Shown here one piece after another: positions 1 through 8,972 of a DNA stretch of 64,000 bases. Where the stretch lies: positions 17,785 to 81,784 of the forward strand of contig JAGALP010000009.1 in the NCBI GenBank assembly GCA_017625155.1, given 5' to 3'. Within the stretch, counting starts at the first letter, position 1; each line of letters begins with the position of its first letter. The notes beneath the pieces were generated by a model that was not told where the DNA came from, did no database searches, and saw only the letters and a list, made by a program, of their open reading frames with translations. The position numbers were made by a program, and so were the translations under genes. Source of the stretch: Paludibacteraceae bacterium. Lineage in GTDB: Bacteria; Bacteroidota; Bacteroidia; Bacteroidales; Paludibacteraceae.

Positions 1-18
1 TGCTTTGCAAAAAACGCG

Positions 19-50
19 CAAAGGTACGAAAAATATGCGACATATGCAAG
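19..50 (-). promoter_or_regulatory. Bacteroidota-type promoter, minus strand
   Basis: On the minus strand TACCTTTG (19-26, seen as CAAAGGTA) is preceded 20 bp away by a TTG element near 47-49. This matches the Bacteroidota -33/-7 promoter and would drive a gene to the left of the window. Confidence 0.5.
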
Positions 51-272
51 TGCAAACGAGTATTTTTTAAAAAAAAGATGATAAATCAAATCTATCTCAT
101 TCTGCTTTATTGCTTACAACAAGCTCGCTTGCTAGGAGGCAATAATATGGAATGACAGGTGCAAACGGATTTTTGAAAAAGAACGAGTGTATTGGAGCAT
201 AGTCTGCGCAGCTTCCTATCAGCGCCACGCGCTGTTCATTATCCCAAAATAGCAAAAAAAATGATTCTTTTC

Positions 273-303
273 TTGCATACTTCGTATTTTTTTTGTACCT
301 TTG
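273..303 (+). promoter_or_regulatory. Promoter of thiL and the glycan operon
   Basis: TTGCAT begins at 273 and TACCTTTG lies at 296-303, with exactly 20 bp between the TTG and the -7 box. The thiL start codon follows 53 bp downstream. No terminator was seen before the end of the cluster, so transcription may run on through it. Confidence 0.7.
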
Positions 304-356
304 CGCACTTAATATGTGTGATTAAAAATTCATAATTCAAAATTCAAAATTACTCA

Positions 357-1385
357 ATGACAAAAACTGAGATTTCTACATTAGGCGAATTTGGACTAAT
401 CAAACACCTTACAAAAGACATCAAGCATAGCCAACCCTCCACCCAAAAAGGCATAGGGGACGATGCGGCTGTGCTTAATTTCAAGGATAAACGTACCCTT
501 GTCACTACCGACCTCCTGCTCGAAGGCATACACTTCAACCTCGAATATGTGCCTCTCAAGCATCTCGGTTACAAGGCGGCTGTTGTCAATTTCTCCGACA
601 TCTACGCTATGAACGCTACGCCCACGCAAATTACTGTTTCTTTGGGAATTAGCAAACGCTTCTCCGTAGAAGACCTTGAAGAATTGTATAGCGGTATTCG
701 CCTCGCTTGCGAACGCTACAACGTCGATCTCGTGGGTGGCGACACCTGCGCTTCTATGACGGGACTCACCATCTCTATCACTTGCCTTGGCACAGCAGCA
801 GCCAAAGAAATCGTCTATCGCAATGGAGCTAAAGTCAACGACCTCATCTGCGTTACGGGTAATCTCGGAACCGCATACATGGGTCTGCAACTACTTGAAC
901 GTGAACGCATTGTCATGCAAGCCAACGAGAACGCCACCCCTGCATTTGAAGGTAAAGAATATTTACTTGAACGACAACTCAAACCCGAAGCACGCCGCGA
1001 TATTATTGCTCAACTTCGTGAAGCTGGTATCAAACCAACCGCCATGATGGACATCTCCGACGGACTTAGCAGCGAACTCATGCATATCTGCACCCAGTCC
1101 AATGTAGGTTGCTCTATCTATGAGGATAAGCTGCCAATCGACTACCAAGCTGCAGCCCTCGCCGAGGAGATGAACCTCAACATCGTAACCTGTGCCCTCA
1201 ACGGCGGCGAAGACTACGAGCTGCTATTCACCTGTAGTTTAGATAATTACGAAAAACTCATCCCATTGGAGGATGTTTACCTCATCGGTCATATCACCAA
1301 GCCCAAATACGGCATCAACCTCATCGGCCGCAACGGAGAAGAGATTGCCCTCCAAGCCCAAGGATGGAACGCATTTAAACAATAA
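357..1385 (+). CDS. thiL: Thiamine-monophosphate kinase ThiL
   Basis: ThiL phosphorylates thiamine monophosphate with ATP to give thiamine pyrophosphate, the last step of cofactor synthesis in the cytoplasm. The 342-residue protein has the usual family length. It carries the AIRS/PurM-like GIGDDAA motif at residues 32-38, the TTDLLLEGIHF segment, a VGGDT motif and a late NGGEDYELLF motif. The ATG lies 53 bp after a good promoter and I see no better start. It is the first gene of a same-strand run, but its function is unrelated to the glycan genes that follow 42 bp downstream. Confidence 0.95.
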   Translation: MTKTEISTLGEFGLIKHLTKDIKHSQPSTQKGIGDDAAVLNFKDKRTLVTTDLLLEGIHFNLEYVPLKHLGYKAAVVNFSDIYAMNATPTQITVSLGISKRFSVEDLEELYSGIRLACERYNVDLVGGDTCASMTGLTISITCLGTAAAKEIVYRNGAKVNDLICVTGNLGTAYMGLQLLERERIVMQANENATPAFEGKEYLLERQLKPEARRDIIAQLREAGIKPTAMMDISDGLSSELMHICTQSNVGCSIYEDKLPIDYQAAALAEEMNLNIVTCALNGGEDYELLFTCSLDNYEKLIPLEDVYLIGHITKPKYGINLIGRNGEEIALQAQGWNAFKQ

Positions 1386-1427
1386 CAACTCTACACAATT
1401 CTACACAACACTACACAACGTCACACC

Positions 1428-2561
1428 ATGCACATCGTCATCCTCGGAACAGCATATCCCTTCCGTGGCGGTTTAGCCACTTTCAACGAACGTCTTGCAC
1501 GCCAACTGCAAGCGGAAGGACACACGGTGGAAGTCATCACTTTCACCCTGCAGTATCCGTCTTTCCTCTTCCCTGGCAAAACGCAATACTCCACCGAGAA
1601 AGCGCCTACTGACCTACGAATCAGCCAGCAAGTCCATTCCTGCAACCCATTCAATTGGATAAAAGTCGGTCGCCGTATCCGCAAGATGCAACCCGATATG
1701 CTCATCACATGCTATTGGATGGCATTCTTCGCTCCTTGCTATGGCATGATTCAGCGCATTATCCAACGCAACGGAAAGACACGCTGTATTGCATTGGTGC
1801 ACAATATGATACCGCACGAACCGAGTATTCTTGACAAACTCTTTGCACCATTCTTCGTGCGCCATACCGATGGCTTCGTGGCACTCTCCGAGAGCGTTGT
1901 GCAAGATATCAACCGCTTTGACCACGGCACCAAGCCAAAAACCTCATACCCTCACCCTATCTACGACCACTATGGCGAACAGATGAGCAAGGAGGAGGCA
2001 TGCCAAGCACTCCACCTCGCACCAAAAAACCAATACATGCTCTTCTTCGGCTTAGTACGTGCATACAAGGGACTTGACCTCTTGTTAGATGCCTTTGGCA
2101 AAGTCAAAGACCAATTGCCTAATTTGCAACTGATTATCGCGGGCGAGTTTTACGAAGATGAAGACAAGTACCGCGCACAAATAGCCAATAACGGTTTGAC
2201 AGATAGAGTAATCATCAAGAACGAGTTTATAGCGGATGCAGACCTGCGCAAGTATTTCGGAGCAGCCGACCTAATAGTCCAACCATACAAATCTGCCACA
2301 CAGAGTGGCGTAACGCAAGTGGCTTTCCATTTCGAGAAACCCATGCTTGTAACCAATGTTGGCGGATTGGGTGAGATAGTCCACGACCACAAGATGGGCT
2401 ATGCCGTCGAACCTAACGCCGAAGCCATTGCCCAAGCCCTCACCGACTACTACACCCACAACCGCCAAGCCGACTACACAACCTATCTTATAAAAGAGAA
2501 AGATAAGTATTCGTGGTCAAGATTAGCAGAATCTTTTGTAACAATATACAACAATATATGA
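1428..2561 (+). CDS. Glycosyltransferase family 4 (GT-B fold)
   Basis: This 377-residue protein is a retaining GT-B glycosyltransferase. It opens with the N-terminal Rossmann strand ending in a glycine-rich turn (TAYPFRGGLATFNERLA) and has a C-terminal sugar-nucleotide half with LFFGLVRAYKGLDLLLDAF and the acidic pocket near EKPMLVTNVGGLGEIV. It is a cytoplasmic enzyme, probably membrane-associated, that adds a sugar to a lipid-linked glycan; the donor sugar cannot be read from sequence. Its stop codon overlaps the start of the HAD phosphatase gene (ATGA), which indicates translational coupling inside the polysaccharide operon. Confidence 0.88.
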   Translation: MHIVILGTAYPFRGGLATFNERLARQLQAEGHTVEVITFTLQYPSFLFPGKTQYSTEKAPTDLRISQQVHSCNPFNWIKVGRRIRKMQPDMLITCYWMAFFAPCYGMIQRIIQRNGKTRCIALVHNMIPHEPSILDKLFAPFFVRHTDGFVALSESVVQDINRFDHGTKPKTSYPHPIYDHYGEQMSKEEACQALHLAPKNQYMLFFGLVRAYKGLDLLLDAFGKVKDQLPNLQLIIAGEFYEDEDKYRAQIANNGLTDRVIIKNEFIADADLRKYFGAADLIVQPYKSATQSGVTQVAFHFEKPMLVTNVGGLGEIVHDHKMGYAVEPNAEAIAQALTDYYTHNRQADYTTYLIKEKDKYSWSRLAESFVTIYNNI

Positions 2562-3058
2562 AAGACGTAAAACTTTTCCTCACCGACGTGGACGGTTGTA
2601 TGACCGACGGAGGTATGTACTACACCGCCAGCGGTGATGAGTTCAAACGCTTTTGCGTACATGACGGTATGGGTATCGTCTTGCTCCGCAAGGCAGGTAT
2701 TCCGTGTGGTATTCTCACCAGCGAGAAAACGCTCATCGGACTAAAACGTGGCGAGAAGTTGGGCTTAGAATACATTTACACAGGCGTAGGTCAAGTGGTG
2801 GACGGACTCAAACAAACGAAACTCGACATTGCCCGCGAGATTTGTGCCGAGTTGGGTATCACATTAGAAAATGTCTGCTTTGTAGGCGATGATGTCAATG
2901 ACCTTGACCTCTTGCAACATGCAGGTGTAGCCGCTTGTCCAGCCAACGCAGTGGACGTAGTAAAGAATGTGCCAGGCATTATTCATCTAACCAAAAAAGG
3001 TGGCGACGGTGCCATCCGCGAACTCTGCGAAATGATTCTCGCCGCTAAAAAAGCATAA
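2558..3058 (+). CDS. KdsC-like HAD phosphatase
   Basis: A 166-residue HAD-superfamily phosphatase of the KdsC type. It has the nucleophile motif DVDGCMTDGG near the N terminus, the HDGMGIVLLRKAG segment, ILTSE (motif II) and GDDVNDLDLL (motif IV). KdsC dephosphorylates 3-deoxy-D-manno-octulosonate 8-phosphate, and related enzymes act on other sugar-acid phosphates. I chose the ATG at 2558 because it overlaps the previous stop as ATGA and starts right at the conserved domain; the upstream start at 2513 would add 15 unsupported residues. The glycan operon context leaves the exact substrate open. Confidence 0.82.
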   Translation: MKDVKLFLTDVDGCMTDGGMYYTASGDEFKRFCVHDGMGIVLLRKAGIPCGILTSEKTLIGLKRGEKLGLEYIYTGVGQVVDGLKQTKLDIAREICAELGITLENVCFVGDDVNDLDLLQHAGVAACPANAVDVVKNVPGIIHLTKKGGDGAIRELCEMILAAKKA

Positions 3059-3121
3059 GTGAATATCGGTGAGATGCACCCACAGCTTTTAGATTATAAC
3101 CTTTCAACGATAAACTAAGGA

Positions 3122-3835
3122 ATGTATAACATCGCAGTCATATTAGCAGGAGGTATTGGTGCACGTGTCGGAGGTACGTTGCCAAAGCAATTATTGCCCC
3201 TCGCTGACGGTCGATCGGTATTGGAGCATGCAGTCAGTGCTTTTGAGCAAGCAGATTGCATTGATGAAGTGTGCATTGTGATGCACCCCGACTATATCAT
3301 GCATGCCGAACAAATGCTACTTGCCAACGCATGGCAAAAAGTTCGCCACATCATCCCAGGAGGCAAAGAACGCTGGGAATCCAGTGTGAATGCGATTAGA
3401 TTATTAGGCGATAAGGCGATGAGGCAATCAGGCGATGAGGTAAACCTGCTGCTGCACGACGCAGCAAGACCATTCGTGAGTCAAGAAATTATATCCAACG
3501 TCTGCCAAGCCCTCGAAGAGCACGAAGCAGTAGTAGTAGCTATACCTTCCACAGATACAGTTTATGAGATGAAAGACGGTAAGGTGGCTCGTATTCCAAA
3601 CCGCGCTACCATCATGCGTGCGCAAACGCCACAGGCCTTTCGCCTGCCATTAATTGCCGAGGCATACGCCAAGGCATTGGGGGTAACCGACCTTAGCACC
3701 GCAACCTGCGCCACGGCTCATCTCCCCGCTACAGATGATTGTGGTATCGTGCATGAGCACATGCATGAGGTACCCATCTACATTGTAGAGGGCGAAGAAC
3801 AAAACAAGAAAATAACATTCAAAGAAGATATATAA
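3122..3835 (+). CDS. IspD/TarI-family cytidylyltransferase
   Basis: A 237-residue nucleotidyltransferase of the IspD family. It contains the CTP-binding loop LAGGIGARVGG followed by PKQ (residues 8-23), the HDAARPFV motif and the QTPQAFR motif. IspD makes CDP-methylerythritol for isoprenoids, while the close relative TarI makes CDP-ribitol. No ispF or other isoprenoid gene is nearby. The next genes encode a second cytidylyltransferase domain and a LicD transferase, so I infer activation of ribitol-5-phosphate or a similar polyol phosphate for surface glycan decoration. A housekeeping IspD role cannot be excluded. Confidence 0.8.
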   Translation: MYNIAVILAGGIGARVGGTLPKQLLPLADGRSVLEHAVSAFEQADCIDEVCIVMHPDYIMHAEQMLLANAWQKVRHIIPGGKERWESSVNAIRLLGDKAMRQSGDEVNLLLHDAARPFVSQEIISNVCQALEEHEAVVVAIPSTDTVYEMKDGKVARIPNRATIMRAQTPQAFRLPLIAEAYAKALGVTDLSTATCATAHLPATDDCGIVHEHMHEVPIYIVEGEEQNKKITFKEDI

Positions 3836-3836
3836 C

Positions 3837-5291
3837 ATGAACAACAAGAATTTCTGCATGAGTTCCTACTTGGCTTTCCGCTACATTGAGCGTGAAGGCA
3901 TGGACTTTTACGAAGGACTTCATCACGAAAATATACCTCTGCCTAATCCTGAGCAGTTAACCTACGTGCATACAGCTGAGGACATCGACAAAGCCATTCA
4001 AAAAGTCTTTGATTCGTTCAAAGGCGAGAAACTGGGTATCTGCCTTTCTGGTGGTATGGACTCTGCTATCTTAGCATCCTATATGCACGGTTGCGATGCC
4101 TATACTTTCCGTTTCTTAGGTGGCGAATATCAAAAAGAAGAATTGGCTCGTGCAGAGTATTATGCGAAGTATTACGGACTAAACCTCCACTATGTGGACA
4201 TAGATTGGCATACTGTAGAGCAATATCTGCCTATTGTAATGCGCAAGAAGAACGCCCCTGTTCATTCTATCGAACCACAACTTTATCAGGCAGCCCTACA
4301 AGCCAAAGCAGATGGCGTCACCCATATGATTATAGGTGACTGTAGCGACGTCTTATTTGGAGGATTAGATCAATTATTATCAAAAGATTGGAAATTTAAT
4401 GATTTCAAGAAACGATACACATTCCTTGATCCTACTATTGTATTGAAAAATCCTGTAGATATGTCGTATCTATTTGAGCCATACAAGCAAGGAGAAAATA
4501 TTGATTTCCAACGTTTTTTGTTGGACATATACGATATTGAATCTAGTAGTTCCTACTATAACGCTTTCTTGGCTGCAGATATTCCATATACCGACCCTTA
4601 CGCTCTACTCCGCATGGCAGATGCTTTGGATTTGACTCGTGTACGCAATGGCGAATCCAAGTATCTTATCCGCGAACTGATGCAGATAAAATACCCTGAG
4701 ATTCCTGTGCCAAATAAAGTACCTATGCCTCGCCCCGTAGATGCATACTTCAAAGATTGGCAAGGTCCTACTCGCCCAGAATTCCGTCGCGATATTGACC
4801 TGACCCAACTCACAGGCAATCAGAAATGGCAATTGTACTGCCTTGAGCAATTCCTCAATATATACGAGCCAATCACTATCGGCTATACGACAGGCGTATA
4901 TGACCTATTCCACATTGGTCACCTCAATCTACTACGCAAAGCCAAAGCGCAATGCGACTACTTGATTGTTGGCGTTTCCACCGATGAATTGGTTAGTTAC
5001 AAGCACAAGCATGCAGTCATTCCATTTGAAGAGCGCAAGGAAATTGTCGGCGCAATTCAGTATGTAGATGAGGTAGTAACACAAGAGAATATGAACAAGA
5101 TGGAAGCATGGGAGAAATACCATTTCAACGTTATGTTCGTAGGCGATGATTGGAAAGGTACCGACAAATGGAACAAAATAGAAGCCGACCTCAATGCTGT
5201 AGGAGCAAAGGTAGTATATTTCCCTTACACCAAAGGCACATCTAGCACCCTTATCAACGAGACATTGCACAAATTAAGAGGAGAAAAATAA
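3837..5291 (+). CDS. Asparagine synthase-like PP-loop / cytidylyltransferase fusion
   Basis: A 484-residue two-domain protein. Residues 45-330 resemble the ATP-pyrophosphatase half of asparagine synthase, with the PP-loop SGGMDS at 71-76 and a later GDCSDVLFGG. There is no N-terminal glutaminase domain. Residues about 345-480 form a TagD-like nucleotidyltransferase with TTGVYDLFHIGH near 351 and TKGTSST near the end, as in glycerol-3-phosphate cytidylyltransferases. The architecture suggests one protein that adenylates and amidates (or ligates) a small acid and also makes a CDP-activated group. It starts 1 bp after the upstream stop and abuts licD. The exact substrate is unknown. Confidence 0.75.
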   Translation: MNNKNFCMSSYLAFRYIEREGMDFYEGLHHENIPLPNPEQLTYVHTAEDIDKAIQKVFDSFKGEKLGICLSGGMDSAILASYMHGCDAYTFRFLGGEYQKEELARAEYYAKYYGLNLHYVDIDWHTVEQYLPIVMRKKNAPVHSIEPQLYQAALQAKADGVTHMIIGDCSDVLFGGLDQLLSKDWKFNDFKKRYTFLDPTIVLKNPVDMSYLFEPYKQGENIDFQRFLLDIYDIESSSSYYNAFLAADIPYTDPYALLRMADALDLTRVRNGESKYLIRELMQIKYPEIPVPNKVPMPRPVDAYFKDWQGPTRPEFRRDIDLTQLTGNQKWQLYCLEQFLNIYEPITIGYTTGVYDLFHIGHLNLLRKAKAQCDYLIVGVSTDELVSYKHKHAVIPFEERKEIVGAIQYVDEVVTQENMNKMEAWEKYHFNVMFVGDDWKGTDKWNKIEADLNAVGAKVVYFPYTKGTSSTLINETLHKLRGEK

Positions 5292-6080
5292 ATGGAAGAT
5301 TTGTCACGCTATAATCCAGAGGGCTCTACGCTTCGTAGAGCACAATTGCGGATGTTAGAGATATTGAAAGTGGTAGATGCTATATGTGCCAAACACGGTA
5401 TCCAATACACACTTGATGGTGGTACACTATTAGGAGCTGTTAGACATGGTGGTTTTATCCCATGGGACGATGATATTGATATCAATGTAACAAGAGAAGA
5501 CTTAGCAAAACTGCGTAAGATTCTCCCCCGCGAACTCCCATCTCATTTGGTTTATCAAGACTATTTTACGGATCCATACTATCCCACCCTCATAGCCAAA
5601 GTGCGAGAAAAAGATTCATATATGTATGAAGAACCTTGTACTGATAAACTCAAAGAAAAAGGGATATTCATTGACATTATTCCTATCGAAGAAATCCCCA
5701 ATCTAGCGTGGAAAGCAAAATTGGATTATTGGTACGGACACTGTTTGCGTGGTATCCACCATTATGCAGACACCAAAGATACCATACTTTCATGGATTGT
5801 TCTTCCCTTTGCATGGGGACTCACCGTTCTAACACGCTTTATCAATAAGTTCCGCCATATAGACCAATTAGCGCACGTATATGGATGGTACGCCTACAAT
5901 GGTTTTTCTAAAAAAGATTACTATCCTATTAAGCGTATGTCTTTTGAGGGATTTCAAGTATGCGTACCTAATAATCCTGATGCCGTGCTTACAGCCCTTT
6001 TTGGTGACTATATGCAAATACCAGCAGAAGATAAACGTAGAGTACATAGTTCAAAAATAGAGTTTTATAGCGAGCGATGA
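5292..6080 (+). CDS. licD: LicD family phosphotransferase
   Basis: A 262-residue LicD/fukutin-type protein. The hallmark DGGTLLGAVRHGG followed by WDDDIDI sits at residues 42-63. LicD proteins move phosphocholine, and the related fukutins ribitol phosphate, from a CDP donor onto a glycan. The start ATG immediately follows the upstream TAA, and the gene overlaps the following glycosyltransferase start. With two CDP-forming activities directly upstream, it is the probable acceptor-side enzyme of the pathway. No choline kinase gene is present, so polyol phosphate seems more likely than choline, but that is inference. Confidence 0.87.
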   Translation: MEDLSRYNPEGSTLRRAQLRMLEILKVVDAICAKHGIQYTLDGGTLLGAVRHGGFIPWDDDIDINVTREDLAKLRKILPRELPSHLVYQDYFTDPYYPTLIAKVREKDSYMYEEPCTDKLKEKGIFIDIIPIEEIPNLAWKAKLDYWYGHCLRGIHHYADTKDTILSWIVLPFAWGLTVLTRFINKFRHIDQLAHVYGWYAYNGFSKKDYYPIKRMSFEGFQVCVPNNPDAVLTALFGDYMQIPAEDKRRVHSSKIEFYSER

Positions 6081-7249
6081 ACCTAATCTATGTTACAGAT
6101 AATTATGTAAATCCCTTATCAGGTGGAATAGCACGAATTTCCTATGTCATGGCTGAAGCACTTAGCCAACAGTTTGGGCACGTATGCTATTCCATTTATG
6201 CTACACCTGCGCAACAAACTACTCCCACAACTGTATTTGCAGAAACGCATCTTTGGCAGAACAAAGAAGAGTTCTGTTCTTGGATTAATTGTATCGGCGG
6301 AGGCATTGTCATTGTGCAAGCACCTTGCACTTTAGCGCAAGATATTTTCGACTGCGTACCAATACTTCCATCAATAAAAGTGGTCAATGTTTTTCATGGT
6401 GCACCTGGATTTGAAATCATTCCACTTCGTTGGGAAATCATTAGGTATAGGTTAACACATGGTATAGAAACTCATTGGACATTGAAGCAAGCAGCTCTGC
6501 AATTGGCAATGATGGTGCTCCCAAAATCATGTTTCCTCAACAAACTACATTCCAAGTATGCCCGTCCCTATGGAAATACTCGTAAAATAGTAGTCTTGTC
6601 CCAAGAAGCAATTGAAAATTATCAATCTATTGCACAAGGAAGATTGAGTGACTTTATTGCCATTCCAAATGCCTGCTCTTTTGACAAGATAGAAATACCG
6701 CATGACAAACACCGAAACAAGGAAGTGTTGGTAGTAGCTAGATTGGATGATTGGCACAAGCGCATTAGCGAAATTCTCTACATTTGGACAGACCTTCAAA
6801 AAGACCATCGCTTCTGCGATTGGGTGTTGCGCATAGTTGGTGATGGTATTGATGCGCCTTTCTATAAAGACTTTGTAAAGAACAAAAAACTCACAAACGT
6901 CATTTTTGAGGGACAACAAAAACCATTACCCTATTACCAACAAGCAAGCATTTTTTTAGTAACATCTGCATGCGAAGGATTTTCTATGACTACTCTAGAA
7001 GCACAGCAATGTGGATGTGTTCCTGTTGTGTATGATAGTTTTCCCACCGCACATGAATTGGTAACAGATGGAGAAAGTGGAATTCTGGTAAAGAACAACG
7101 ATAGAGAAGCATTTGTAGAAAAATTAAAGCATCTGATGTTAGAAGAACAACTCCGCAAAGACATGAGTATTCAATGTGCTGAGTCAAGTCTCCGTTTCTC
7201 TGTCGAAAATGTAGCAACTCTTTGGAATAATTTATTACAATCACTATGA
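6077..7249 (+). CDS. Glycosyltransferase family 4 (GT-B fold)
   Basis: A 390-residue GT-B glycosyltransferase. It begins with YVTDNYVNPLSGGIARISYVM (a glycine-rich donor-side loop), continues with VLVVARLDDWHKRISEIL at the start of the second Rossmann half, and has the CEGFSMTTLEAQQCG motif that carries the retaining-enzyme acidic residues. It overlaps licD by 4 bp and the next gene by 4 bp, so the three are translationally coupled. It probably adds one sugar during assembly of the surface glycan; the donor is unknown. Confidence 0.87.
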   Translation: MNLIYVTDNYVNPLSGGIARISYVMAEALSQQFGHVCYSIYATPAQQTTPTTVFAETHLWQNKEEFCSWINCIGGGIVIVQAPCTLAQDIFDCVPILPSIKVVNVFHGAPGFEIIPLRWEIIRYRLTHGIETHWTLKQAALQLAMMVLPKSCFLNKLHSKYARPYGNTRKIVVLSQEAIENYQSIAQGRLSDFIAIPNACSFDKIEIPHDKHRNKEVLVVARLDDWHKRISEILYIWTDLQKDHRFCDWVLRIVGDGIDAPFYKDFVKNKKLTNVIFEGQQKPLPYYQQASIFLVTSACEGFSMTTLEAQQCGCVPVVYDSFPTAHELVTDGESGILVKNNDREAFVEKLKHLMLEEQLRKDMSIQCAESSLRFSVENVATLWNNLLQSL

Positions 7250-8154
7250 AACTATCTATCATTATTTGTACATACAACCGCGCGAAATATATCCGTCCAC
7301 TTTTAGAAAGTATTGTCGCGAATGATGTACCAAAACAAGAGTACGAGATTCTTTTGGTGGACAACAATTGTACGGATAACACCCGCGAGATTTGCAGTAA
7401 TTTTGCTAACGATCATTCAGATGTAATGTTTCGCTATACTATTGAACCTGAGCAAGGGCTTTCTGCTGCTCGCAATAAGGGTATCAAAGAGGCGAAAGGA
7501 AATATTCTGGTATATATAGATGATGATGCAATAGTTGACATATGGTATCTACGAACTATCATAGAACACATGGATAGCAACCACAATTGCATGGCTTGTG
7601 GTGGTCCTATCATACCGCTCTACGAAACGGATGAACCTAAATGGATGAGCCATTGGACCAAAGAATTGCTGACTGCCTACATGTATTTTGGAGATAAAGA
7701 ACGCGTCTATCCGGGGGAGCGTTATCCAGGAGGTGGCAATGCTGCATATCGAGCTCAAGTCTTCAGAGAAGTAGGGCTTTTCAATACCAATCTCGGTCGC
7801 AAGGGAGATAGTTTAATGGGAGCAGAGGAGAAAGATATCTTTGATAAAATGCGCGCCAAAGGTTGGCGACCTATCTATTTGCCCCAAATGATTTTGCACC
7901 ATATCATTCCACAAAAGAAATTAGAGCAAGATTACTTTGATAGACTCACGCTACAGATGGGAAAAAGCGAGCGTCAACGGACACTCGCAATTTCGAAATC
8001 TAAATATGCTACTCGCCTCTTTAAAGAAGGTATCAAATGGGGCGGAACGATTGTATTATGGTTCTATTTCCTGCTTATTTTGCAACCTCAGAAAGGGAAC
8101 AAATTGATTTCCTTCCGCGCCAACGTAACCCGAGGCCTATTAGGATTGGAGTAA
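7246..8154 (+). CDS. Glycosyltransferase family 2 (GT-A fold)
   Basis: A 302-residue inverting GT-A glycosyltransferase. It starts with the typical IIICTYNRAKYI strand, has the nucleotide-binding VDNNCTDNT, GLSAARNKGI and the metal-binding IDDDA motif at residues 91-95. A C-terminal hydrophobic stretch (IVLWFYFLLILQ) suggests membrane association. It is the last gene of the polysaccharide operon and overlaps its predecessor by 4 bp. Sixty-six bases downstream a convergent gene ends; no clear terminator was seen between them. Confidence 0.87.
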   Translation: MKLSIIICTYNRAKYIRPLLESIVANDVPKQEYEILLVDNNCTDNTREICSNFANDHSDVMFRYTIEPEQGLSAARNKGIKEAKGNILVYIDDDAIVDIWYLRTIIEHMDSNHNCMACGGPIIPLYETDEPKWMSHWTKELLTAYMYFGDKERVYPGERYPGGGNAAYRAQVFREVGLFNTNLGRKGDSLMGAEEKDIFDKMRAKGWRPIYLPQMILHHIIPQKKLEQDYFDRLTLQMGKSERQRTLAISKSKYATRLFKEGIKWGGTIVLWFYFLLILQPQKGNKLISFRANVTRGLLGLE

Positions 8155-8220
8155 AAGGGAGTAGATTGCATGATAATTAATTTCACGATGGAGGTATAGA
8201 TCTAAAGCACAATCATATCA

Positions 8221-8952
8221 TTACGCTGCATCCTTTAACTTAAAAGAATGTACAACTTTTCCTGTGACACAATGACATGGATGAATTGAAAAATGTATCA
8301 TATTCCTCTTTGTATCCAATGTTGTTGATAAAATTACTTTACTATTTTTATCACTACTTTTTCTACATAAAGGGTAATCAGTCTGATATTTACGCCATCT
8401 AATATTGAGGAAATCATTTTTTATATCGTCTGGATTTACACAACAACCTTTACTTTCACCTAGTTGTAGGACTTCATTAAATTCATCTAATTTCATAATT
8501 GCATTGAGAAGTCCAAGCAATCCATCGTCACCCTTGCTCAAATCATACACTCCCCAGGCTCTACGGATTTTGAATTCTGGTGAATTTTCATTTGCATAAG
8601 AAAAATGTTCTCTGCGCAAAACTACAACACAAGGATATTTTAAATTGTCACAATCATTTTGTTTTTTTTCAACAAATAATAAATTACCATCTTCTATCCC
8701 AGCGAGCAACATTGAATTACCCGACACAACATAGTGCTTAAATTGACTAAAATCTAAACGCATATGTGATTCGTCAAAGAAAGCATTCTTATTTAGATTT
8801 ATAAGTTTTTGTATTCTAGGGGCATTTATTCGGACATCACCCGCAGCAGCAGAAGCAACAGAAATTCCCATTGATTCATACACTCGCATAGCAAAAGCAA
8901 TCAATAAAATCGCAAACAGAACAATCGAAATAATAAAAAAAATCTTAAACAT
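8221..8952 (-). CDS. Membrane-anchored protein with S24/S26-like motif
   Basis: I do not recognise a named family for this 243-residue protein. Residues 4-23 form one N-terminal transmembrane helix. The following domain has VVSGNSM at 75-81, then GIEDGNLLFVE, and a lysine at 128 in EFKIRRAW. This Ser-Met, Asp-Gly, then Lys order resembles the Ser/Lys catalytic core of LexA/S24 and signal-peptidase folds, with Ser80 and Lys128 as candidate dyad; the Ser-Lys spacing is longer than in LexA. The C terminus is rich in Cys and His. It follows the minus-strand gene at 8973 by 20 bp and is probably co-transcribed with it. Confidence 0.55.
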   Translation of the reverse strand: MFKIFFIISIVLFAILLIAFAMRVYESMGISVASAAAGDVRINAPRIQKLINLNKNAFFDESHMRLDFSQFKHYVVSGNSMLLAGIEDGNLLFVEKKQNDCDNLKYPCVVVLRREHFSYANENSPEFKIRRAWGVYDLSKGDDGLLGLLNAIMKLDEFNEVLQLGESKGCCVNPDDIKNDFLNIRWRKYQTDYPLCRKSSDKNSKVILSTTLDTKRNMIHFSIHPCHCVTGKVVHSFKLKDAA

Positions 8953-8972
8953 AATAATTAAAAAAAAATGTA

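Larger units (their letters stand above)
1..356. other. Intergenic region upstream of thiL
   Basis: I see no convincing gene here. The left end carries a minus-strand promoter for a gene outside the window, and the right end carries the thiL promoter. Between them is AT-rich sequence with one perfect mini-hairpin (AGCGC-cac-GCGCT, 221-233). Confidence 0.6.
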
